Positions 1 to 4,802 of a DNA stretch of 13,589 nt are shown piece by piece. Source of the stretch: CAYMZB01 sp964394845 (lineage in GTDB: Bacteria; Patescibacteriota; Microgenomatia; Daviesbacterales; UBA10151). The notes below the pieces were generated by a model that worked only from the letters and a program-made list of their open reading frames with translations, had not been told where the DNA came from and did no database searches. The DNA is taken from contig CAYMZB010000051.1 in NCBI GenBank assembly GCA_964394845.1, forward strand, positions 1 through 13,589. Direction: 5' to 3'. How positions within the stretch are numbered: position 1 is the stretch's first letter; the number at the start of each line of letters is the position of its first letter. The translations under genes were made by a program, and so were the position numbers.

Positions 1-28
1 CCCTGCTCAGGTATATAGTCCCAAAAAA

Positions 29-326
29 GGAGGGCAGCACCATTAGAAGGAATGTTTTTTTAAGGAACTTAGATAAAACTAAATTGGGTGCTGCCCGACC
101 TCCGCGAGGGCCGACAGATTAATTCTAGGAATTTGTACCATCGGCCCGAGCCATAGGAACTTTGAAAAAGGCATGGAAGCGGACAAGGGTATAAATAAAG
201 AAGGCGGGGGCAAAAAGGAACTTACCCCCGTAGCGAGGTAGAGACTGTAAAGCGAAAATAAGAAACCGAAGATATAGGAAAGTCGCCCCCTAGGGCGACC
301 TCTCGCCCAAAAGCGGGGGTGCCGCC
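29..326 (+). ncRNA. Putative structured RNA region of unknown class
   Basis: No credible ORF covers this stretch, but it is dense in GC-rich hairpins set in AT-rich DNA. Seen directly: a perfect 10-bp stem 32-41/87-96; a 7-bp stem 108-114/141-147 enclosing a 5-bp hairpin (121-125/129-133); a 6-bp stem 205-210/225-230; a 7-bp stem 282-288/293-299 with a CCTA loop; and a 7-bp stem with two G-T pairs, 300-306/313-319. The sequence AGGAACTT occurs three times (63-70, 155-162, 216-223), and the first and third can fold as a small AAG-GAA-CTT hairpin. Loops and joiners are rich in A and G on the plus strand, so the plus strand is the more likely RNA. I do not recognise the class. The left boundary may lie outside the window. 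A decayed self-splicing intron or mobile element is an alternative. Confidence 0.4.
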
Positions 327-407
327 ATCATTAATTTGGGTGGGTGGGCTGATAGGAATACAGTAAGGACTATTGTATTTAGATATAGATGTACACAAAA
401 TATGTTC

Positions 408-428
408 ATGAATACACTTAGTATTCAT
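408..428. repeat. Inverted repeat, 8-bp stem with 5-nt loop
   Basis: ATGAATAC (408-415) and GTATTCAT (421-428) are perfect reverse complements around the loop ACTTA. No T-run follows, so a terminator is not supported. It lies just upstream of the 22-bp palindromic tandem repeat and may belong to the same control region. Confidence 0.45.
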
Positions 429-435
429 ACATTTA

Positions 436-480
436 ACCGTTACCGTCGGTAACGGTGACGGTTACCGTCTGTTACGGTGA
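436..480. repeat. Tandem 22-bp palindromic repeats, candidate operator or iteron
   Basis: Two head-to-tail 22-bp units (437-458 and 459-480) match at 19 of 22 positions. Each is itself palindromic. The first contains a perfect 10-bp inverted repeat around one central T (436-445/447-456). The second contains GACGGT-T-ACCGTC (457-469) and ACCGT-N5-ACGGT (464-468/474-478). A 22-bp period is about two helical turns, so two dimers could bind on the same DNA face. The -10 box at 525-530 begins 45 bp downstream. An operator for that transcript is the simplest reading; a replication iteron is possible. No regulator gene is adjacent. Confidence 0.5.
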
Positions 481-524
481 TTAGCTTGTCAAACACCGCT
501 AAACTACCTATTCAATAAAATATG

Positions 525-530
525 TATAAT
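525..530 (+). promoter_or_regulatory. Candidate -10 box TATAAT
   Basis: A consensus TATAAT lies at 525-530 in AT-rich DNA. There is no good -35 hexamer at 16-18 bp spacing. A transcript would start near 537 and run into the hairpin-rich island 541-840. The tandem palindromes at 436-480 lie just upstream. Confidence 0.35.
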
Positions 531-540
531 ACTTTACGAT

Positions 541-840
541 GACCGAGGGGGTTATTGTGCTTTAATTATCCGCTAAGGCGGATTATAATAATAAAAATCG
601 CGCGCATTTGTCTTACCTGTTACTTGCAAAAAATACCAGAGCGAGGCCGAAGGCCGAGCGGTTGGAAACGACACCTGAGGTTGGAACCGAACGTGCGCTG
701 GGCGCCGACACATGATGCGTCGATTAAAATTGAGTTCGAATTTTGCGATAAAGCCGCAGCAAATCTGGATCGGAGGGGTGCGAGAAGTCAGAAATCGCGG
801 CGAATGGGGACGCCGCGAGGGTTTGCCAGCCTCGCTTATG
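541..840 (+). ncRNA. Second GC-rich hairpin island, putative RNA
   Basis: ORFs can be drawn on both strands here, but their products are low-complexity, Arg/Ser/Pro-rich and unlike any family I know, so I treat them as spurious. Seen directly: a 6-bp hairpin 568-573/578-583; GGCC-GAA-GGCC (645-655); the direct repeat GGTTGGAA at 660-667 and 679-686; GCGC-TGG-GCGC (695-705); AAAATT/AATTTT (726-731/739-744); a perfect 8-bp stem 795-802/811-818; and a 6-bp stem 815-820/830-835 that shares bases 815-818 with it. The last two stems are therefore mutually exclusive. A -10 box at 525-530 would start a transcript just upstream. Class and function are unknown, and it may equally be a degraded repeat. 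Confidence 0.3.
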
Positions 841-1005
841 ATAGAAGTTGGTTGGGAATAAAAAGAAAACAAAAAACGTTAAGACACGCAAAAGTTTAAG
901 TTTTACAAAAAAGAACTTTTCTCACCCCAAATATATACGTATAACTTCTTAATGACAATTGATAGGATCTGTTAGTAAATAGATAAAAAGATGTCAATTT
1001 AAAAA
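841..1005. other. AT-rich spacer without recognisable gene
   Basis: This stretch is A/T-rich with no convincing ORF, tRNA or terminator. A loose inverted repeat, AAAAGTT (890-896) and AACTTTT (914-920), is visible but lacks a T-run. The right end holds a 7-bp palindrome (994-1000/1003-1009) that overlaps the promoter of the next gene. Confidence 0.4.
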
Positions 1006-1033
1006 TTGATTTTCTATGTTTTAAAGATATAAT
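994..1033 (+). promoter_or_regulatory. Promoter with overlapping palindrome, leaderless start
   Basis: TTGATT at 1006-1011 and TATAAT at 1028-1033 are separated by 16 bp. Transcription would begin around 1040, so the ATG at 1043 would sit at or within a few bases of the mRNA 5' end. A perfect inverted repeat, TCAATTT-AA-AAATTGA (994-1009), overlaps the -35 hexamer and could be a repressor site. Confidence 0.55.
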
Positions 1034-1042
1034 GCACCCTAT

Positions 1043-1270
1043 ATGGATAAATGGTTAGTAAAAGGTCTAGGATGGGCTGTAGGAGTTAGAACTCGAAGTA
1101 ATGCCGCAGCTCCTTTGATTACCTTGTTAATTGTTGTTAGTGTTTTTTGCTTTCTGTTTAAAGCTATTATTTTTTTCTACATAGCAGCAAGTTTAATAGT
1201 CACAGCTTTGCTGCTAGCTTTCTTTTTCCTACCTCAGAGATTACAAAGTGAAAAACATATTTATGAGTAG
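1043..1270 (+). CDS. Small two-helix membrane protein, unknown function
   Basis: This 75-residue protein has a short, partly basic N-terminus (about 1-23, with Lys3, Lys7, Arg16, Arg18). Two hydrophobic helices follow, at about 24-40 and 42-63, and it ends in a charged tail. I recognise no catalytic or binding motif and do not assign a family. By the positive-inside rule both termini may be cytoplasmic with a very short extracytoplasmic turn. The ATG at 1043 is the only sensible start and follows a good promoter by 9 nt, so translation is probably leaderless. It is followed at once by a possible 25-codon ORF and the serine hydrolase, with which it may be co-transcribed. Coding is supported by length, promoter and hydrophobic pattern, not by homology. 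Confidence 0.6.
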   Translation: MDKWLVKGLGWAVGVRTRSNAAAPLITLLIVVSVFCFLFKAIIFFYIAASLIVTALLLAFFFLPQRLQSEKHIYE

Positions 1271-1278
1271 AATTAAAT

Positions 1279-1356
1279 ATGAATAGTACTGAAGAATTTA
1301 TCAATAAACGGTTTATACAAATTAAAAATGGTAAACGAAGAGTTACTATAAAATGA
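1279..1356 (+). CDS. Possible 25-residue small ORF, translationally coupled
   Basis: An ATG at 1279 opens a 25-codon ORF that ends with TGA at 1354-1356 and overlaps the ATG of the hydrolase in an ATGA arrangement. The peptide begins MNSTEEF and ends in a basic segment, NGKRRVTIK. It is too short to assign to a family. It could be a real small protein, a coupling leader that delivers ribosomes to the hydrolase start, or chance. The exact 4-base overlap and the 8-nt gap from the previous stop are what favour it. Confidence 0.35.
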   Translation: MNSTEEFINKRFIQIKNGKRRVTIK

Positions 1357-1925
1357 AAAAAGTAATAATTGTGCATTGTTGGGATGGTTGCCCAGAATAT
1401 TGCTGGTATCCAAAAACTAAAAAAGAATTGGAAGAAAAAGGATTTCAGGTTAAAGTTCCAGCAATGCCGGAAACAAATTTACCAAAGCTTTCTTTATGGC
1501 TTCCTAAACTCAAAGAAGTAGCTGGTAAACTTAGTGAAGAGCTGTATTTAGTAGGTCATAGTGCAGGTGTCATCACGATTCTTAGATATTTAGAGCAATT
1601 GGAAAATGATCAAAAAGTTGGCGGAGTTATAATGGTAGCTGGATTTACTGATAATGTAGGTTACGAGGAGCTTAAGAGTTTCTTTGAAACTCCAATTGAT
1701 TTTGAAAAGATTAAAAGTAAGGCAAATCATTTTGTAGCAATCCATTCAGATAATGATCCTTATGTTCCTTTAAAACATGGAGATATTTTTAAAGAAAAAC
1801 TTGGAGCTAAGCTGATTGTTAAACATGACATGGGACACTTTTCTGGACCAGTTGATGATGCTAAAAGCATTACTTCCCTACCTAAAGTTTCAGATTCTAT
1901 TTTAGAAATGAGTAAAAATGGATGA
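1353..1925 (+). CDS. RBBP9/YdeN-type alpha/beta serine hydrolase
   Basis: This 190-residue protein has the size and order of the RBBP9/YdeN family of small alpha/beta-hydrolases (about 180-190 aa), cytosolic esterase-like enzymes of unsettled natural substrate. The first strand and oxyanion loop are MKKVIIVHCWDG. The nucleophile elbow is GHSAG with Ser70. The acid is in SDNDPYVP (Asp135) and the base in DMGHF (His162), so the triad is complete. The usual HGWGG-type loop reads HCWDGCPE, and Cys9, Cys13 and Cys17 cluster there, which is unusual. The start at 1353 gives the expected N-terminal strand without extension. It overlaps the small ORF before it (ATGA) and is convergent with hicA 36 bp downstream. 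Family assignment is firm; the reaction is not. Confidence 0.9.
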   Translation: MKKVIIVHCWDGCPEYCWYPKTKKELEEKGFQVKVPAMPETNLPKLSLWLPKLKEVAGKLSEELYLVGHSAGVITILRYLEQLENDQKVGGVIMVAGFTDNVGYEELKSFFETPIDFEKIKSKANHFVAIHSDNDPYVPLKHGDIFKEKLGAKLIVKHDMGHFSGPVDDAKSITSLPKVSDSILEMSKNG

Positions 1926-1961
1926 AAAAGCAGCCAAAATTGTCAGACAACAATAGAAATG

Positions 1962-2189
1962 TCACCCCCCAAAGAAATTATTAGAGAAATATTTCCAATA
2001 TAGTGGTTTGACTAGCTTACCATCATAATTAGTCAGAGCCAGCTTTATATGGTTAGGCACAATAGCTGTAAGTACTCTTTCTGCTTTTGTTTTAGTAAAC
2101 TTAATATGACTTCCCTTTTGACTTACTAGAGAAAACCCTGCCCTTTGTAAGGCAGAAATAATCACTCTGGCTGAGTAAAGCTTAGGCAT
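1962..2189 (-). CDS. hicA: HicA-like toxin, mRNA interferase
   Basis: The protein is 75 residues, in the usual HicA size range. The N-terminal half matches the dsRBD-like HicA fold: a helix with the pattern ISALQRAGF, then SQKGSHIKF, in which the His of the G-S-H motif (His28) is the catalytic residue of HicA ribonucleases. A strand ending in VPNH follows. After that point it departs from the family: the usual second helix (GTL..IL.QAG....EF) is replaced by a sequence rich in Tyr, Lys and Phe that ends in Gly-Gly. The toxin may be divergent or altered at its 3' end. The gene overlaps hicB by 8 bp and lies downstream of it, so the antitoxin is made first. HicA toxins cleave mRNA and are neutralised by HicB. 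Confidence 0.75.
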   Translation of the reverse strand: MPKLYSARVIISALQRAGFSLVSQKGSHIKFTKTKAERVLTAIVPNHIKLALTNYDGKLVKPLYWKYFSNNFFGG

Positions 2190-2397
2190 GAAAATGAATA
2201 GGAATTTCCTGAAGCTTAGGTTCTTTAACTGATGTAACTTCTATATCTTTGTTATCCTCAAAATATAGCTCTAATGCTTCTTGAAGATTTTTTAAAGCTT
2301 CTTCTTGAGATTTTCCTTGACTAGCCACCTCTACTTCAAGGGCTTTAGAGACGAACCAGTTATCCTCTTTCCATACAATAGAATGAATGTGTTTCAT
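2182..2397 (-). CDS. hicB: HicB-like antitoxin, short form
   Basis: This 71-residue protein matches the partial RNase-H-like HicB fold. An N-terminal strand with a Trp-rich turn (IVWKEDNWFVSKALEV) leads to the typical SQGKSQEEALKNLQEALELYFED segment (about 26-48) and a final strand. HicB binds and masks HicA. There is no C-terminal ribbon-helix-helix or HTH domain, so this version probably cannot autoregulate by direct DNA binding, unlike longer HicB proteins. The gene precedes hicA, the reverse of the classic hicAB order. Its ATG lies 7 nt after an extended -10 box, which suggests a leaderless mRNA. Confidence 0.8.
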   Translation of the reverse strand: MKHIHSIVWKEDNWFVSKALEVEVASQGKSQEEALKNLQEALELYFEDNKDIEVTSVKEPKLQEIPIHFHA

Positions 2398-2404
2398 AAG
2401 AGTT

Positions 2405-2413
2405 ATTATACCA
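2405..2413 (-). promoter_or_regulatory. Extended -10 promoter of hicBA
   Basis: On the minus strand the sequence reads TGGTATAAT, a perfect extended -10 element (TGn plus TATAAT). Seven bases separate it from the hicB ATG, so transcription should start at or next to the start codon. The same nine bases with the same 7-nt spacing precede the rpiB-like gene. Confidence 0.6.
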
Positions 2414-2504
2414 CTAAGTTTGGAGGATACTACTTAAGCAATTATTGTTCTCCAATTACTACAGCTACCTTAGTTTGAATTTAGGTTGTTAGGACTGACT
2501 GAAT

Positions 2505-2590
2505 AAAAAGTTCCCGCATAGTTAATCAACAACTTTTTTATAATTTAGTTGCAATCAATGTAACTATTCAGTTTACTGGGGAAAACTGAA
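2505..2590. repeat. Two hairpins between divergent hicBA and polymerase units
   Basis: AAAAAGTT (2505-2512) pairs with AACTTTTT (2531-2538). The run of T that follows gives it the look of a plus-strand terminator, although no plus-strand gene lies upstream to terminate. A second perfect 8-bp stem, TTCAGTTT/AAACTGAA (2567-2574/2583-2590, loop ACTGGGGA), ends 18 bp before the -35 box of the next unit and could be an operator. A TATAAT at 2539-2544 may be an additional upstream promoter. Confidence 0.35.
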
Positions 2591-2608
2591 CTCATACCAT
2601 TTTCGGTC

Positions 2609-2638
2609 TTGACTTCGGGGAATCTTTGGATATATAAA
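2609..2638 (+). promoter_or_regulatory. Promoter of the 86-aa protein and Y-family polymerase unit
   Basis: TTGACT (2609-2614) and TATAAA (2633-2638) are spaced by 18 bp; read as TATATA at 2631-2636 the spacing is 16 bp. The predicted start near 2645 leaves a leader of only about 13 nt before the ATG at 2658. I see no LexA-like box in the core, so SOS control is not shown. Confidence 0.5.
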
Positions 2639-2657
2639 TAAGTCCCGCATTATTAAA

Positions 2658-2918
2658 ATGATCCAAAAAATTAGTGTACCAATACATGTAACCTGTACCT
2701 TTGACTCAAAGCTCCGTAAAGTATTTCCGGAAATTGTTGTTTGGGAAGGAAGGTCTTACCCTATTAAGAAAATCGGTTTACACCATACATATAGATTAGG
2801 CAGAACTTTATTTCATGTCTTCTCTGTTGAATCTGCCAGCTTATTCTTCCGTTTAGTTTTAAATACAGACAATTTGTTTTGGACCCTGGAGGAAATTTCA
2901 GATGGCGAACCAGATTAA
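2658..2918 (+). CDS. 86-aa protein coupled to Y-family polymerase
   Basis: This 86-residue soluble protein seems to be all-beta with alternating hydrophobic residues. Its centre reads VVWEGRSYPIKKIG and its end FWTLEEISDGEPD. The pattern of a Trp-x-Gly-Arg-x-Tyr strand, an aromatic-rich middle and a final W-x-L strand recalls the small domain (DUF6504-like) found beside DinB/ImuB polymerases. That resemblance is by eye and not established. The gene overlaps the polymerase start by 17 bp, and the polymerase Shine-Dalgarno lies inside it, so the two are translationally coupled. A role as an accessory factor of translesion synthesis is inferred from this context. The ATG at 2658 follows a good promoter. 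Confidence 0.65.
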   Translation: MIQKISVPIHVTCTFDSKLRKVFPEIVVWEGRSYPIKKIGLHHTYRLGRTLFHVFSVESASLFFRLVLNTDNLFWTLEEISDGEPD

Positions 2919-4119
2919 CTTACCCTTCAATCCCAAACTGCCCACAATTATGCATATAGATTTAAATTCATGTTTTGCCACAATTGAACAGCAGGCAAAT
3001 CCTAAATTAAGAGGCAAACCAATTGCAGTTGCTGCATATACCAATCCTTCAGGATGTATAGTTGCTCCCTCAATTGAAGCAAAAAGATTAGGGATAAAAG
3101 TAGGCATGAGAGTTAAAGACGGGAAAATGCTTTGCAGGGATTTAATTGTTTTAGCTCCTGACCCAATGAAATATAGAAACGTCCATATTGGTTTAAAGCA
3201 AATAATTTCTGATTATACTGATAAATTTATCCCTAAATCAATTGATGAGTTTGTACTGGATTTAGAAGGTTATCCTGCTTTTAAAAAAGGCATGCTAAAT
3301 GTAGGTCAAGAGATTAAATGGAGAATAAAAGAAGAAGTTGGAGAATGGTTGACTGTCTCCATAGGTATTGGTCCAAACAGATTCCTGGCAAAAACTGGCG
3401 CAGGATTGCGTAAACCAGACGGGTTAGATTTGATTGACCAGAATAATTATTTACAAACATACTCTAAATTAACCCTGATGGATTTATCCGGTATAAAAGC
3501 TAAAAATACAGTGAGGCTTAATAATATGGGAATATTTACAGTACTGGATTTTTACAATGCGCAGGTTTGGAAAACTAAAGCCGCTTTTGAATCAATTCTT
3601 GGATATTATTGGTTTTTAAGGCTTCATGGCTGGGAAATAGATGAAGTAGTATTTAATAGGAAAAGCTTTGGAAATTCTTATGCTTTACCCAAACCGTTAA
3701 TTACACCTGAAGAGCTATCCCCTATCTTGCAAAAACTTGTTGAAAAAACCGGTACGAGATTAAGAAAAGGAGGATATAAAGCAAGAGGCATACATGTAGC
3801 TATTATGTACAGGGATTTTTCCTATTGGCATCAAGGAGTTTCTTTGCCGGATTATGTATTTGATTCAAGAGATATTTATAAATTAGCTTTTAAGATTATG
3901 CTGAATTCCCCGTACAGTAAACCTGTTAGGGAATTAGCCGAGTCTGTATTTAATCTGCAAAAATCAGAAAATACCCAGCTTGCATTATTTGATGATGTAA
4001 CTAAAAAAGAAAGAGTTACAAAGGCAATTGATGAGATAAATGAAAAATACGGGAATTATGTAATAACACCGGCAAGAATGCTTGGAACTCAAGATGCAGC
4101 GCTTGATACAATCAGTTAA
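2902..4119 (+). CDS. Y-family translesion DNA polymerase, DinB/UmuC-like
   Basis: This 405-residue protein has the complete polymerase core. Metal-binding Asp20 is in MHIDLNSCFATIEQ. The second acidic pair, Asp115-Glu116, is in KSIDEFVLDL. The finger/palm signature VSIGIGPNRFLAKTGAGLRKPDG follows, then a helix-hairpin-helix thumb (LSGIKAKNTVRLNNMGI) and a little-finger domain. Near the C-terminus QLALF (359-363) is a good beta-clamp-binding motif. DLNSCFATIEQ in place of the DMDAFFASVEQ of DinB places it in a DinB/UmuC-like branch, not classical Pol IV. The Cys-Phe at 24-25 fills the steric-gate region. A clear GGAGGAA lies 7-13 bases before the ATG at 2902. The last five codons fall inside a palindromic repeat, so the C-terminal tail may be repeat-derived. 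Confidence 0.93.
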   Translation: MANQINLPFNPKLPTIMHIDLNSCFATIEQQANPKLRGKPIAVAAYTNPSGCIVAPSIEAKRLGIKVGMRVKDGKMLCRDLIVLAPDPMKYRNVHIGLKQIISDYTDKFIPKSIDEFVLDLEGYPAFKKGMLNVGQEIKWRIKEEVGEWLTVSIGIGPNRFLAKTGAGLRKPDGLDLIDQNNYLQTYSKLTLMDLSGIKAKNTVRLNNMGIFTVLDFYNAQVWKTKAAFESILGYYWFLRLHGWEIDEVVFNRKSFGNSYALPKPLITPEELSPILQKLVEKTGTRLRKGGYKARGIHVAIMYRDFSYWHQGVSLPDYVFDSRDIYKLAFKIMLNSPYSKPVRELAESVFNLQKSENTQLALFDDVTKKERVTKAIDEINEKYGNYVITPARMLGTQDAALDTIS

Positions 4120-4165
4120 CTACGTTCAGTGAATCATGAACGTAGTTTGCATGATTGTATCTTGA
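4102..4165. repeat. Nested palindromic repeat: one copy inside another
   Basis: The outer arms GATACAATCA (4105-4114) and TGATTGTATC (4152-4161) are perfect complements. Inside them lies a second perfect 11-bp stem, 4118-4128/4137-4147, with an 8-nt loop. The outer element starts CTTGATAC and ends GTATCTTGA, exactly like the separate copy at 4194-4226. The inner element shares TACGTTCAG...CATGAACGTA with that copy. The outer left arm forms the last sense codons of the polymerase gene. No T-run follows, so it is not an obvious intrinsic terminator. Confidence 0.7.
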
Positions 4166-4193
4166 CAGAATTGCTTTTGGTAATATAAAAGAG

Positions 4194-4226
4194 CTTGATA
4201 CGTTCAGTTTCATGAACGTATCTTGA
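4194..4226. repeat. Palindromic repeat, second intact copy
   Basis: CTTGATACGTTCAG, a TTT spacer and CATGAACGTATCTTGA make a 33-bp element with a perfect 10-bp stem (4197-4206/4213-4222). Compared with the outer element at 4102-4165, the stem differs at two positions on one arm (AA to GT) and by the matching two on the other (TT to AC), so pairing is kept. It lies about 80 bp upstream of the sugar-phosphate operon promoter. Confidence 0.65.
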
Positions 4227-4306
4227 GGATTTAATAATAAATTAAACAGAAATAGAAGCGGTTAAACCAGCTCTAAATAATCTCCGTTTTCTAAAGCATA
4301 ATTTAC

Positions 4307-4315
4307 TGGTATAAT
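4307..4315 (+). promoter_or_regulatory. Extended -10 promoter of sugar-phosphate operon
   Basis: TGGTATAAT is a perfect extended -10 element ending 7 nt before the ATG at 4323, so the first gene is probably translated from a leaderless mRNA. The -35 region is weak, as is usual for extended -10 promoters. This is the only clear promoter seen for the six-gene operon. Confidence 0.6.
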
Positions 4316-4322
4316 CATTTTT

Positions 4323-4799
4323 ATGATATATCTGGCAACAGATCATGCAGGTTTTGAGTTAAAAGAAAAGATTAAAGAGTTTCTTTCCCAAGAAGGGTAT
4401 GAAGTGGAGGATTTTGGAGCGCATAAGATTGATGAAAATGACGATTACCCTGATTTTATCAGTCAAGCTGCAGACGCTGTCTCAAAAAATCCTACGGATA
4501 AAGCCATAATCTTGGGGGGATCTGGACAGGGAGAGGCGATAGTTGCTAATAAATTTCCAAATGTTAGAGCTGCTGTATATTATGGGAAATTAGAGCAAAT
4601 GCCTGTTTTAACGCGTCAGCATAATGATGCTAATATTTTATCCTTAGGAGCAAGATTTTTGGATGAACAAGAAGCTATAGAGGCTGTTAAGCTTTTCTTG
4701 AAAACTGCATTTACAAATGAAGAAAGACATATAAGAAGAATTGAAAAGATTAGATGCATTGAAAGTGATTGTAATTCTTCGGATTGTAAAAAAGATTAA
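4323..4799 (+). CDS. rpiB: Ribose-5-phosphate isomerase B family protein
   Basis: This 158-residue protein interconverts ribose-5-P and ribulose-5-P in the family. The N-terminal ATDHAGFELK phosphate/sugar-binding loop (Asp7, His8) is present, as are GGSGQGEAIVANK (65-77) and QHNDANILSLGAR. The catalytic Cys of Escherichia coli-type RpiB (CGTGIG) is absent. In its place the loop reads GGSGQGE with Glu71, the arrangement known from Mycobacterium tuberculosis RpiB, where a Glu acts as the base. LacA/LacB-type isomerases are a less likely alternative because the next gene is an Rpe homologue. The tail carries Cys145, Cys150 and Cys155 at even spacing, of unknown meaning. It is the first gene of the operon and 3 nt from the next. 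Confidence 0.9.
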   Translation: MIYLATDHAGFELKEKIKEFLSQEGYEVEDFGAHKIDENDDYPDFISQAADAVSKNPTDKAIILGGSGQGEAIVANKFPNVRAAVYYGKLEQMPVLTRQHNDANILSLGARFLDEQEAIEAVKLFLKTAFTNEERHIRRIEKIRCIESDCNSSDCKKD

Positions 4800-4802
4800 T
4801 AA

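Noticed and set aside
9..290. Group I intron core: ATATAGTCC at 14-22, GAGACT at 241-246 and GAAGATATAG with AGTC at 269-284 recall the R and S elements
   Set aside because: The S-like element is interrupted by extra bases, no convincing P3 pairing or P4-P6 layout could be built, and the AGTC bases are better used in the 282-299 hairpin. Flanking exons are not recognisable. Only a covariance-model search could revive this.
276..300. RNase P RNA-like GGAAAGTC segment
   Set aside because: The rest of the conserved core (the matching ACAGAA segment and other conserved regions) is not found at a sensible distance.
731..744. tRNA T-arm-like GAGTTCGAATTTT
   Set aside because: No T-stem of the right form, no acceptor stem and no anticodon arm can be drawn around it.
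222..899. ORFs of 68-114 codons on both strands in the first kilobase
   Set aside because: Their products are rich in Arg, Ser and Pro, and two of them overlap antiparallel over the same GC-rich hairpins. They have no family signature, so they are best explained as chance open frames in structured DNA.
2505..2540. Intrinsic terminator (stem followed by T-run)
   Set aside because: It has the form of one, but no plus-strand gene lies upstream and the AT-only stem is weak, so I list it as a hairpin only.
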